Shown here piece by piece: positions 1-8,043 of a stretch of DNA of 64,000 nucleotides. The first letter of the stretch is position 1, and each line of letters begins with the position of its first letter. Made by a program: the position numbers and the translations under genes. Below the pieces are notes generated by a model. That model searched no databases, was not told where the DNA came from, and was given only the letters and a program-made list of their open reading frames with translations. The stretch is from CAVVYW01 sp963752605 (lineage in GTDB: Bacteria > Actinomycetota > Thermoleophilia > Solirubrobacterales > 70-9): contig CAVVYW010000006.1 of assembly GCA_963752605.1 (NCBI GenBank), positions 620,001 through 684,000 on the forward strand, read 5' to 3'.

Positions 1-6
1 CGCCGC

Positions 7-960
7 TCACGGGAGCTCCTCGGGGACGGTGGGGCGTGACGGCTGACGATGCCCGTTCCTGCCGAGACCGATGGGCCTCCCGTTGGACTCGACCGGCACC
101 CTCGCCTTCTGGCCTGCGGCCAGCCTTCGTCGTGCGAGGACCCCGAGGACCGCGGCCGCCAGCGCGGCGCGATAGGCCGCGTAGGGCCAGAGGCCGCTGT
201 CCCGCTCGACGAGGCGAATCAGGTGCTGCGAGGCGAGGGTGGAGGCGAACGAGGTGGCGGTCCCGGCGACGAAGGCTTTTCGCTGCTCCGGCGGCAGTCC
301 GCGCCTGCGCAGGCGAGCGCCCTTCAGCGCCGCCGCCGCGACGATCACTGGCAGCGCCACGGTCCGGGAGAGCAGGTTGGCGTGCTGCCGCGTGAAGCCG
401 CGCCAGCGCGCCGCGGTGAGGGTGGCGCCGTTGCGCGAGATCCCGGGGACCAGCGCGGCGGCCTGCGCCAGGCCGAGGGCGAGCCCATCGGCGGCGTCGG
501 CGCGGTCGCGCTTGCGGTTCTGGGGCCGGCGGTCGGCGAGGGCCATTGCCGCGGCGCCCACCAGGAGCCCGATCGCGGTCGGCAGCGGGCCCCCCAGGTG
601 CCGCTCGATCGATCGCTCGAAGGCGAGGCCGAGCCCCGCGGCGGGTACCGATGACATTGCGAGCACGGTGGCCTTGCGGGAATCGAAGGAGCGCAGCTCC
701 CCGGCGATCACGTCCCGCTGACCGACCAGAAGGGCGGCAGCTGCCCCGGCGTGCAGGGCCACCGCGAAGCTGTTTCGCAGCTCGGGATCGAGCCGGTCCC
801 AGTCCCAGCGGGCCAGCCAGGGGATCAGGATCAGGTGGGCGGAGCTGGATACGGGCAGCAGCTCCGCGGGTCCCTGGACGGCCCCGAGCGCCATCGCGCG
901 CGCGGGCGGGATCGCGCGCGCATGGCGTCCGGGGCCTGACCCGTCGAGGCTCCCGGCCAC
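7..960 (-). CDS. uppP: Undecaprenyl-diphosphatase UppP/BacA
   Basis: Integral membrane enzyme that dephosphorylates undecaprenyl pyrophosphate, recycling the lipid carrier used for peptidoglycan and exopolysaccharide. The first BacA signature is visible near residues 25-44 (AVQGPAELLPVSSSAHL) and the second near residue 170 (PGISRNGATL); several hydrophobic helices lie between and after them. At 317 aa it is somewhat longer than the usual 260-280 aa, because of about 22 N-terminal residues before an internal Met and a polar C-terminal tail. The GTG start at 960 lies six bases after the stop of the DedA gene, so the two are probably cotranscribed. The location beside an exopolysaccharide cluster fits the carrier-recycling role. 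Confidence 0.88.
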   Translation of the reverse strand: MAGSLDGSGPGRHARAIPPARAMALGAVQGPAELLPVSSSAHLILIPWLARWDWDRLDPELRNSFAVALHAGAAAALLVGQRDVIAGELRSFDSRKATVLAMSSVPAAGLGLAFERSIERHLGGPLPTAIGLLVGAAAMALADRRPQNRKRDRADAADGLALGLAQAAALVPGISRNGATLTAARWRGFTRQHANLLSRTVALPVIVAAAALKGARLRRRGLPPEQRKAFVAGTATSFASTLASQHLIRLVERDSGLWPYAAYRAALAAAVLGVLARRRLAAGQKARVPVESNGRPIGLGRNGHRQPSRPTVPEELP

Positions 961-966
961 GCGGCG

Positions 967-1635
967 CTAGGCCTCGGTGGCCGGCTCGGCCTCGCCGCGA
1001 ACTTCCTCGGCCTGGGTTTCGGTCGCCGCTCCGCCTCGCCGGCGTCTGATCAGGAGATAGATCACCAGTCCGATGATGGCGGCTATGACGGCGTAATCGA
1101 AGTAGTGGAGCTTGTCGCGCCACTCCTCCCAGCGTGAGCCGACCTCCACCCCGATGATGCCGAGCGCCAGGACCCAGGGGATGCACCCCGCCGCCGTGTA
1201 GAGGGTGAAGCGCCAGAAGGGCATGTGGGCGGCTCCCGCCGGGGTCGAGATGAAGGTGCGGACGATCGGAAGCATCCGGGTGAAGAAGACCGTGACGGCG
1301 CCGTAGCGCTCGAACCAGCCCTCGACCCGCTCCATCTGCCTGGGGCTGACGTGGAAGACCTTGTGCCGCTCGAGCAGCTCCTCGCGGCCGTAGTAGCCGA
1401 TCGCATAGCCGGCCCAGGACCCGACGACGTTGCCGAGGACCCCTGCGGCGACGATCCCGAACAGCGTCAGATCGCCATCGTCGACCTTGAAGCCGGCGAA
1501 GAGCATGGTCGCCTCGCTCGGCATCGGGATGTTGGCGCTCTCGACCAGCATCAGCAGGAAGATGCCGAGGTAGCCGATCTCCCCGATCACGTCGACGCAG
1601 AACTCGACCAGCGGGTCAACGATGAAGTCGGTCAC
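967..1635 (-). CDS. DedA-family membrane protein
   Basis: A 222-aa polytopic membrane protein of the DedA/SNARE-associated (VTT) family, whose members include undecaprenyl-phosphate and phospholipid flippases. Visible family features are the N-terminal segment with ESANIPMPSE (about residues 32-41), the re-entrant glycine-rich stretch (GNVVGSWAGYAIGYYG) and the conserved FTRMLPIVRTFISTPAG near residues 117-133. The C-terminus ends in a membrane helix followed by RRRR and a charged tail. The GTG start at 1635 reads MTDFIVDPLVEF. It is directly upstream of uppP on the same strand, an arrangement consistent with undecaprenyl-phosphate recycling. The exact substrate is inferred. Confidence 0.85.
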   Translation of the reverse strand: MTDFIVDPLVEFCVDVIGEIGYLGIFLLMLVESANIPMPSEATMLFAGFKVDDGDLTLFGIVAAGVLGNVVGSWAGYAIGYYGREELLERHKVFHVSPRQMERVEGWFERYGAVTVFFTRMLPIVRTFISTPAGAAHMPFWRFTLYTAAGCIPWVLALGIIGVEVGSRWEEWRDKLHYFDYAVIAAIIGLVIYLLIRRRRGGAATETQAEEVRGEAEPATEA

Positions 1636-1709
1636 GGACGGGGCATGGTAGGTGGATGAATCTCCCCGTGCCGGACAGGCGAGTCCCCACTCACTCTGGG
1701 CGAGGCGTC

Positions 1710-1715
1710 TAGACT
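1710..1715 (+). promoter_or_regulatory. Candidate -10 element of a leaderless promoter
   Basis: TAGACT fits the actinobacterial TANNNT -10 pattern. It ends 8 bases before the GTG at 1724, so transcription would begin at or next to the start codon. No convincing -35 element is visible. This spacing is the reason for preferring the GTG at 1724 over the ATG at 1652. Confidence 0.4.
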
Positions 1716-1723
1716 CGCGCGGC

Positions 1724-3610
1724 GTGGACCGACTGAAGCACCCCGTCTACAGGCACCGGCTCCTGCAGATCGTGGCGGACGCGGGACTCCTTGCGATCGC
1801 CTACTACCTGGCGTTCAGGATGCGCTTCCTCGAGACCGAGGGAGGAGTCCCGGACGTCTACAGGCACATGCTGTGGACGTCGATCGGCTTCGTGGTCGCC
1901 GGCAAGCTGCTGATCTTCGCGGCGTTCGGCCTCTACGAGAAGTGGTGGCGCTACTTCCGGCTGCCCGACTTCGCGGGACTGGTCCGCGCCTCGGCGGTCT
2001 CGACCCTGATCCTGCTGGTCGTCCTCTATCTCTTCCGGCCGTTCAACGAGGCGATCCCGCGGTCGGTGCTGGTCACCGACTTCCTGCTGACCACCTTCAT
2101 GGTCGGCGGCGCTCGCCTGCTGGTCCGGATGCTGGTCGAGCGCCCGAGCCGCAGGGTCTCCGCGGGCAAGGCCCGGCAGACCCTGGTGGTGGGAGCCGGG
2201 TCGGGCGGCCAGATGGTCGTCCGCGAGCTCCAGCTCAACCCGAACCTGGAGACACAGGCGATCGGCTTCCTCGACGACGACCCGCGCAAGCGCGGCATGC
2301 GCCTGCACGGCGTGAAGGTCCTGGGGACCACCGCCGAGGTGGAGGAGGTCCTCGACGAGTGCAGCCCGGACGAGGTCGTGATCGCGATCCCGTCGGCGCC
2401 CGGCGAGCTGCGCGGCCGGGTGGTCGCGGCCTGCCGCGAGCGCGACATCAACGTGCGGACGCTGCCGACCGTGTTCGAGCTCCTGCGCGGCGGGGTCCAG
2501 CTCACCAAGCAGCTGCGCGAGGTTCAGGTCGAGGACGTGCTCGGGCGGGAGCCCATCGTGATGGAGCTCGACCGGGTGGGCGCCTACCTCCAGGACAAGG
2601 TCGTGGTCGTCACCGGCGCCGGCGGCTCGATCGGCTCCGAGCTGGTGCGCCAGATCGCCCGAGTCCGCCCGAAGCTGCTGGTCATGCTCGACCACGCGGA
2701 GGACAACCTGTTCCGGATCGACCGGGAGATGATCGAGGAGCGGCACTTCACCCGGGTGGAGTCGGTGCTCGCCGACTGCAAGGAGCCCGACCGGATGCTC
2801 GAGGTGATGCAGCGCTTCAGCCCCGACGTCGTCTTCCACGCCGCCGCCTACAAGCACGTGCCGCTGATGGAGGGGAACCCGCTGGAGGCGATCCGCAACA
2901 ACGCGATCGCCACCCGCGTCACGGCCGAGACCGCCGCCGCCTCCGGCTGCGAGCGCTTCGTGCTGGTCTCGACCGACAAGGCGGTCAACCCGCGCACCGT
3001 GATGGGCGCCTCGAAGGCGATGGCGGAGTGGATCGTCGAGGCCGCGCGCCACAAATACCCGCACACCCGCTTCATCACCGTCCGGTTCGGAAACGTGCTC
3101 GCCTCCTCGGGCAGCGTGGTGCCGATCTTCCGGGCACAGATCGAGCGCGGCGGCCCGGTCACCGTCACCGACCCGGAGATGACGCGCTATTTCATGACGA
3201 TCCCGGAGGCGGTGCAGCTGGTGATCCGGGCGGGCGATCTCGGCGCCGGGACGGGCGAGGTCTTCGTGCTGGAGATGGGCGAGCCCGTGAAGATCGTGGA
3301 TCTCGCGCACAACATGATCCGGCTGGCCGGCTACGAGCCCGACGCCGACGTCGCGATCGAGTTCACCGGCCGGCGACCGGGTGAGAAGCTGCACGAGGAG
3401 CTGTTCAACTCCGACGAGCGGCCCCAGCCGACCGCCGCCGACAAGATCGTGCGAGCGGTGCGCCGCGCGCCCCTCGATCCCGAGTGGGTGAGCGGCGCGG
3501 TGAGCAGGCTGGAGCGCCTTGTCAAGGAGGGCGACGAGTCGGACCTCGCCGAGCAGACGGTGGACCTCGTCTCCGAGAGGGCCACCGCCGCGGCGCGGGT
3601 CGACCTCTGA
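1724..3610 (+). CDS. Membrane nucleotide-sugar 4,6-dehydratase/epimerase (CapD/FlaA1/PglF family)
   Basis: Modifies UDP-sugars, probably a UDP-GlcNAc-type 4,6-dehydration, for capsule or exopolysaccharide synthesis. The protein (about 628 aa from GTG 1724) has four N-terminal membrane helices (LLAIAYYLAFRMRF onward), then a first Rossmann fold (VVGAGSGGQ, CoA-binding-like) and a C-terminal SDR domain with the NAD(P) motif TGAGGSIG. YKHVPLMEGNP and VSTDKAVNP follow, which is the typical FlaA1-family arrangement. An in-frame ATG exists 72 bases upstream, but homologous sequence seems to begin at VDRLKHPVYRHRLL and a -10 element lies in between. It is the first gene of the plus-strand polysaccharide cluster. 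Product sugar cannot be read from sequence. Confidence 0.88.
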   Translation: MDRLKHPVYRHRLLQIVADAGLLAIAYYLAFRMRFLETEGGVPDVYRHMLWTSIGFVVAGKLLIFAAFGLYEKWWRYFRLPDFAGLVRASAVSTLILLVVLYLFRPFNEAIPRSVLVTDFLLTTFMVGGARLLVRMLVERPSRRVSAGKARQTLVVGAGSGGQMVVRELQLNPNLETQAIGFLDDDPRKRGMRLHGVKVLGTTAEVEEVLDECSPDEVVIAIPSAPGELRGRVVAACRERDINVRTLPTVFELLRGGVQLTKQLREVQVEDVLGREPIVMELDRVGAYLQDKVVVVTGAGGSIGSELVRQIARVRPKLLVMLDHAEDNLFRIDREMIEERHFTRVESVLADCKEPDRMLEVMQRFSPDVVFHAAAYKHVPLMEGNPLEAIRNNAIATRVTAETAAASGCERFVLVSTDKAVNPRTVMGASKAMAEWIVEAARHKYPHTRFITVRFGNVLASSGSVVPIFRAQIERGGPVTVTDPEMTRYFMTIPEAVQLVIRAGDLGAGTGEVFVLEMGEPVKIVDLAHNMIRLAGYEPDADVAIEFTGRRPGEKLHEELFNSDERPQPTAADKIVRAVRRAPLDPEWVSGAVSRLERLVKEGDESDLAEQTVDLVSERATAAARVDL

Positions 3611-3663
3611 CGCGGCCCGCGTCCCGCTCGACGCTTGACGTTTAACATCCCGCGCCGCATCCC

Positions 3664-4524
3664 ATGGAGGTGATCCGCCAAGTCGGGGCGATCGCCGGTT
3701 TGGCCGCATTCCTCGGGCTGGCCGTGCTCGCACTCCTTTACTTCGCGCAGGCGCGCGATGTCCGGCGGCTGCGTGAAAGCGCCAGCTTCCTCGTGGAGGG
3801 CGAGGAGGACGGTGGTCCGGGCGTGCAGCCCGCCGATCGCGCGGCCGCGGCCGCTGCCGTCACGGCCCAAGAGCCGGAGCAGGCGGCGGCCGCCGCTGCG
3901 GCCACCGCGCCGGACGAGCGCGAGGCATTCCGCCGCGCGGAGCTCGCCAGACAGGCGGCCGAGCGAAGACAGCGCTTCCAGCAGCGCCGCAAGCCCGGCC
4001 GCACCGGCTTTGGCGGCGGCCAGCGGCCGGCCTGGCTCTCCGATGGACCCTCCACGGCGGTGGTCGCGATCGGGGCGCTGTTGCTCGTCGCTGGTCTGAT
4101 CTTCGGGGCCACCCGCCTGATCGGCGGTGATGACGAGGCAAGCACGGGCGCCAACGCAGCGGGCGAGAAGGGATCCAAGGCTCCGCCGACAAAGATCGCC
4201 GTGCTGAACGGCACCGCCGAGGCCGGGCTCGCCTCCGAGGCAGCCGCTCCGCTCAAGCAGTCGGGCTTCCAGACGGGGCCGGTCACGAACACCGAGGAGC
4301 CCTTCGACGCCAGCGTGGTGATGTTCGACGCCAACGCGCAGGGGTCGGAGGAGACGGCGCGGGAGGTGGCGCAGGTCTCCGGGATCCAGGCCATAGAGCC
4401 GATGACCACCGAGATACGGGGCGTCTCCGAGGGCGCTGCCGTCGCGGTCGTGCTCGGCGAGGACCAGGCATCCGGCAGCTCGCTCGACGGCACAGACACG
4501 ACCTCCGGGGTCGAAGGGATCTGA
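3664..4524 (+). CDS. Membrane protein with C-terminal LytR_C domain
   Basis: A 286-aa protein with an N-terminal membrane segment (about residues 8-27), an Ala/Glu/Arg-rich charged region, a second hydrophobic segment near residue 125-145 (AVVAIGALLLVAGLIFGA) and a C-terminal domain starting IAVLNGTAEAGLA. This is the LytR_C (LytR/CpsA/Psr C-terminal) fold. Known LytR_C domains accompany enzymes that attach polymers to peptidoglycan, but here no catalytic LCP domain is present, so an accessory or regulatory role at the envelope is more likely. It sits between the dehydratase gene and the FlgD-Ig gene, and its stop TGA overlaps the proposed CTG start of the next gene. Function is inferred from domain and context only. 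Confidence 0.75.
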   Translation: MEVIRQVGAIAGLAAFLGLAVLALLYFAQARDVRRLRESASFLVEGEEDGGPGVQPADRAAAAAAVTAQEPEQAAAAAAATAPDEREAFRRAELARQAAERRQRFQQRRKPGRTGFGGGQRPAWLSDGPSTAVVAIGALLLVAGLIFGATRLIGGDDEASTGANAAGEKGSKAPPTKIAVLNGTAEAGLASEAAAPLKQSGFQTGPVTNTEEPFDASVVMFDANAQGSEETAREVAQVSGIQAIEPMTTEIRGVSEGAAVAVVLGEDQASGSSLDGTDTTSGVEGI

Positions 4525-4940
4525 CCCCAGGCAGGCCAACGACGGCGCTGCTCGCCGCTCTGACGGTCGGCGCGCTCGTCGCGGGAACGGTGGCGGCGAT
4601 GATCGTCACCCAGGAGGTGAGGAAGGACGGCGCGGTCGCCAGCAACATCCGGCTGAAGACGAAGCCGGAGGGCCGCTACCGGGTCTGCTTCCGGCTGACC
4701 CGATCGGACACCGTCGAGGTCGATCTGGTCAACGCCGACGGTGAGCTGATCAGGAGCCTCGCGAAGGAGCGTCTCGCCGGGGGCGACGAGGCCCACTGCT
4801 ACGACTGGGACGGGCGCACCGACGCCGGCCAGGAGGCAACGCCGGGGATCTACCGGGCGCGCCTCACCCTGGAGGAGGCCGACCGCGTCGCCACCTCCGG
4901 CGAGCGGCTGCGCGTCCTCGCGAACGGCCAGGAGCCGTGA
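4521..4940 (+). CDS. Membrane-anchored FlgD-type Ig-like protein; probable CTG start
   Basis: The C-terminal 90 residues resemble the FlgD Ig-like domain: a beta-rich unit with YRVCFRLTRSDTVEVDLV, the YDWDGRTDAG turn and TPGIYRARLTLEE, usually used for extracellular cargo or structural proteins. The first standard start codon in frame is the GTG at 4590, but that would cut a hydrophobic N-terminal helix in half. Reading from a CTG at 4521, which overlaps the preceding stop as CTGA, adds TPGRPTTALLAALTVGALVA, a good signal anchor. This matches the overlap style of the next junction (GTGA at 4937). I therefore place the start at 4521; the choice is an inference. Secreted or membrane-anchored; role in polysaccharide assembly unknown. 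Confidence 0.65.
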   Translation: MTPGRPTTALLAALTVGALVAGTVAAMIVTQEVRKDGAVASNIRLKTKPEGRYRVCFRLTRSDTVEVDLVNADGELIRSLAKERLAGGDEAHCYDWDGRTDAGQEATPGIYRARLTLEEADRVATSGERLRVLANGQEP

Positions 4941-6460
4941 GCGACGTCCTTCAGGTGCTCGGCTGCGTCGCGGCGACCGGCTTGGTCGCCGTCGCGCTCC
5001 TGGCCGACAGCCGGCGGGCGAGGGCGGCCGCGCTGCTCGCCGCCATGACCCTGGCCCTGGCGCTCGTCGCCGGCCAGGGCTGGGACGAGCTGGAGTCGCT
5101 GCGAGACCGGCCCGGCCTCTTCTGCGGCGTCGGTGAGGTGGGGGTTATCGCGCTGGTCGGGCTGGCCTTCGCGATGCTGCGATGGCCCTTGCTCCTCCCG
5201 CTGCTGCTGGTGGCGGCGCTGCCGTTCCGGATCCCGATCGACGTCGGGGGAGGGGAGGACGCCAACCTGCTCGTGCCCCTCTACGTCGTGATCGGCGCAG
5301 GGGTCCTGGCCGCCGCGATCACGGCGTGGCGCGATCCCGGACCCGTGCGGCGGCTTCCCACCCCGCTGACGGCCGTCCTGATCGCCGCGCTCGGCCTCTA
5401 CGCGATCCAGGCCGCCTATTCGAACGACCTGGACTTCGCGACCAGGAACATCGGCTTCTTCCTCGTCCCGTTCGCGGTGATGTTCTGCCTGCTCGTGGAC
5501 GTGCGCTGGAACCGCCGGCTGCTGACCCTGGCCCTGGCCGTCGTCCTGGGGGAGGCGCTGCTGTTCGCGGTGATCGGCCTGGGTCAGCACATCGCGGGAG
5601 AGATCTTCTGGAACCCGAAGCTGGAGATGTCGAACGACTTCCACTTCTACTTCCGGGTGAACTCGCTGTTCTGGGACCCGAACATCTTCGGCCGCTACCT
5701 GGCGCTGTCCATCGTGCTCGCGACGGCGGTCCTCGTCTGGCTCGCCGACCGGCGCGTGGCCGGCTACCTGATCGCCGCCATCGCGGTGGCGTTCGCCGGC
5801 CTGCTCACGGCCTTCTCGCAGACCAGCTTCCTCGCGCTCCTGTGCGGCCTGGGGGTCGTCTGCGCGCTGCGCTGGGACCTGCGCCGCACGCTGATCGCCG
5901 CGCCGGTGGTGGCCGCGATCGCCGTCGCCGGGGTGCTCATCGCGGGTCAGACGGAGGACCGCTCGGCGCGGGAGGTGACGGAGGGCCATTCGACGCTGCT
6001 CCAGGGCGGAATCGACCTGGCCCAGGAGCGGCCTCTGATCGGCCACGGCTCGGCCTCGTTCTCGGAGTCCTTCTCCGAGGCCGAGGACGTGAAGAAGGGC
6101 GAGACCACCAGCTCGCACAACGAGCCCGTCACCGTCGCCGCTGAGCAGGGGATCGTCGGCATCCTCGCCTACGCGGCGCTGCTGGGCGTGTCGCTCTGGA
6201 TCCTGTTCGCCGGGATGAGGCGCATCGCGCCGGGGCTGGGCGCTCGCTTCAGGCCCATCGACTCGGTGAAGAGCGAGCCTCCGTTCCTGAAGACCTCCAG
6301 GGTGGCGATCGCGGCGGCCTTCAGCGCGCTCCTGGTCCACACGATCGGCTACGCGGGCTATCTCACGGATCCGCTCACCTGGGCGCTCCTGGCCGTGGGC
6401 ACGGCGCTCGTCGTTGAGACCAAGGCCGCTCCCGAGCTGCCTGCCTGGCTACGGCGATGA
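4937..6460 (+). CDS. O-antigen ligase/polymerase-like membrane protein (Wzy/WaaL type)
   Basis: A 507-aa hydrophobic protein with roughly a dozen membrane helices and a long extracytoplasmic loop between residues about 320 and 400 (SAREVTEGHSTLLQGGIDLA through TTSSHNEPVTVAAEQGIVG), the layout of the Wzy_C/O-antigen ligase superfamily. The H-N-E-P stretch in the loop is a common position for conserved residues in this family. The protein probably polymerises or ligates lipid-linked repeat units outside the membrane. It starts with GTG overlapping the previous stop (GTGA) and ends overlapping the flippase start (ATGA), so it is translationally coupled to both. Polymerase versus ligase cannot be decided from sequence. 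Confidence 0.8.
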   Translation: MSDVLQVLGCVAATGLVAVALLADSRRARAAALLAAMTLALALVAGQGWDELESLRDRPGLFCGVGEVGVIALVGLAFAMLRWPLLLPLLLVAALPFRIPIDVGGGEDANLLVPLYVVIGAGVLAAAITAWRDPGPVRRLPTPLTAVLIAALGLYAIQAAYSNDLDFATRNIGFFLVPFAVMFCLLVDVRWNRRLLTLALAVVLGEALLFAVIGLGQHIAGEIFWNPKLEMSNDFHFYFRVNSLFWDPNIFGRYLALSIVLATAVLVWLADRRVAGYLIAAIAVAFAGLLTAFSQTSFLALLCGLGVVCALRWDLRRTLIAAPVVAAIAVAGVLIAGQTEDRSAREVTEGHSTLLQGGIDLAQERPLIGHGSASFSESFSEAEDVKKGETTSSHNEPVTVAAEQGIVGILAYAALLGVSLWILFAGMRRIAPGLGARFRPIDSVKSEPPFLKTSRVAIAAAFSALLVHTIGYAGYLTDPLTWALLAVGTALVVETKAAPELPAWLRR

Positions 6461-7923
6461 CCGGCTACCTGCGCCGCCTCGCCACCACCGGCGCGGCCTA
6501 CACCGCCTCGAGCGTGATCTCGAAGCTGATCGCGGTCGCGCTGCTGCCGCTCTACACGCAGTACCTCTCACCGGAGGACTACGGGGCGGCGGAGGTCCTG
6601 ATCGTCGCGGTGATCGCGGCGAGCATCGTGATCAGGCTGGGGGTCATCGAGGCGCTGCTGCGCTTCTACTACGAGCGCGCCGAGGACCCCGACCAGGTCG
6701 TGAAGACCGGCTTCGCCTCGCTCTTCTGGACGACCACGATCGGGCTGGCGATGGCGCTCCCCCTGGCGGAGCCGATCTCCCAGCTGCTGCTCGACCGCTC
6801 GGACCCCGGTCTGGTGCGGATCGCGACCTTCGGGCTGTGGGTCTTCACGATGTTCGAGTTCCTGCTGGCGCTGTTCCGGCTGGACGAGCGGGCCCGGGCC
6901 TTCTTCTACTTCACGGTCAGCAACGTCCTGGTGACCATCCCGGTCACGGTCTGGCTGGTGGTGATCGAGGAGGAGGGCGCCCGGGGCCTGCTGCTCGGCC
7001 AGTACGCGACGGGCGCCGTCTTCCTGGCGGGCCTGCTCGTCGTGCACCGGCGCCGCCTCTCGCTCGTCCCGGACTTCCCGCTGCTGCGGCGGATGACGAG
7101 GTTCGGGCTGCCGACGATGCCCGCCGAGCTGTCGCTCTACTCGCTCAACTTCATCGACCGGGTGATGCTCGTCCGGCTGGCCGGGCTGGCCGACGCGGGG
7201 CTCTACAGCCTCTCGGTCAAGTTCGCCCAGGCGGTGAACGTGCTGGTCAAGGGGTTCCAGCTCGCCTGGCCGCCGCTCGCCTACTCGATCCGGGACGACG
7301 ACGAGGCCCGCCGCGCCTACGCCGTGATCGTCACCTGGTTCGTCGCGGTCTGCGCCTTCTTCGTGGCCGGGCTGTGGCTGCTGTCGCGCTGGATCGTGCG
7401 GTTGCTGGCCGCGCCGGAGTTCTTCCAGTCATACGAGGCGATCGGGCTGGTCTCGACGGGTGTGATGCTCTACGCGCTCTACCTCGTCCTCGTCGTGGTG
7501 CTGGGCCGCACCGGGCGGACCGAGTTCAACTTCCCGGCGACCGCGGCCGGGACCGTCGCCAACATCGGCCTCAACCTGGTCCTGATCCCCGCGTGGGGAA
7601 TCGTCGGCGCGGGCGTCTCGCTGGTGGCCTCCTACGCGGTGGTGCTGGTGCTGATGTACGTCTTCACCCAGCGGCTCTTCGCCGTGCCCTACGAGTGGCT
7701 CCGGCTCGCGCAGGTCGCCGGGCTCGCCGCCGTCCTGGTGGCGGCGGGCGAGCTGCTGCTTCCCACGGAGGGATTCGTCGGCCTCGTCTCCCGCACCGGC
7801 GTCTGGCTGACCTACCCGCTGCTCCTGTACGGCACGGGCTTCCTCAGCGACGAGGAGCGGCGGGCGGCCGCGGCGAACCTCAACCCGAGCGGCGATCCGC
7901 GAGGCTCTGGGCCGCCTCCGTGA
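6457..7923 (+). CDS. Oligosaccharide flippase (Wzx/MATE-like polysaccharide exporter)
   Basis: A 488-aa protein with about 12-14 membrane helices that begins with the characteristic amphipathic start YLRRLATTGAAYTASSVISK and has PLYTQYLSPEDYGAAEVL soon after, as in the RfbX/Wzx polysaccharide-transport family. The middle segment GLPTMPAELSLYSLNFIDR is also family-typical. It should move undecaprenyl-linked repeat units across the membrane for the polymerase encoded just upstream, whose stop it overlaps by four bases. The short C-terminal tail after the last helix is polar (SGDPRGSGPPP). Length and hydropathy are normal for the family; the transported sugar is unknown. Confidence 0.85.
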   Translation: MTGYLRRLATTGAAYTASSVISKLIAVALLPLYTQYLSPEDYGAAEVLIVAVIAASIVIRLGVIEALLRFYYERAEDPDQVVKTGFASLFWTTTIGLAMALPLAEPISQLLLDRSDPGLVRIATFGLWVFTMFEFLLALFRLDERARAFFYFTVSNVLVTIPVTVWLVVIEEEGARGLLLGQYATGAVFLAGLLVVHRRRLSLVPDFPLLRRMTRFGLPTMPAELSLYSLNFIDRVMLVRLAGLADAGLYSLSVKFAQAVNVLVKGFQLAWPPLAYSIRDDDEARRAYAVIVTWFVAVCAFFVAGLWLLSRWIVRLLAAPEFFQSYEAIGLVSTGVMLYALYLVLVVVLGRTGRTEFNFPATAAGTVANIGLNLVLIPAWGIVGAGVSLVASYAVVLVLMYVFTQRLFAVPYEWLRLAQVAGLAAVLVAAGELLLPTEGFVGLVSRTGVWLTYPLLLYGTGFLSDEERRAAAANLNPSGDPRGSGPPP

Positions 7924-8037
7924 GGCGCCGCGCGGAGGAGCCGCAGCCCGAGGAGGAGGGGACGGGGGCCGCGGCTCACCCGCGAGGCGCTCGAGGCCGA
8001 GCAGCGGGACGAGGACGCCCGCCCCTACTCTTCCTAG
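7920..8037 (+). CDS. Possible small basic/acidic ORF, frame broken
   Basis: A GTG at 7920 overlaps the flippase stop as GTGA and opens a frame reading VRRRAEEPQPEEEG. Near 7965-7975 the coding character moves by one base to a frame reading LTREALEAEQRDEDARPYSS and ending at a TAG at 8035. Joined, this would be a charged protein of about 39 residues, coupled to wzx. I do not recognise it. The coding-like composition and the overlap are the only support, and an indel must be assumed. The stretch otherwise holds only the convergent end of the next minus-strand gene. Confidence 0.25.
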
Positions 8038-8043
8038 TTGAGC

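Noticed and set aside
1709..3733. 674-codon open frame antisense to the CapD-like gene
   Set aside because: Composition is Arg/His/Asp/Leu-rich without domains, the typical mirror of a high-GC gene; the plus strand encodes a clear dehydratase.
4850..6340. 496-codon minus-strand open frame opposite the polymerase gene
   Set aside because: Polar repeats of R, D, H, Q and no family features; it mirrors a membrane protein gene on the plus strand.
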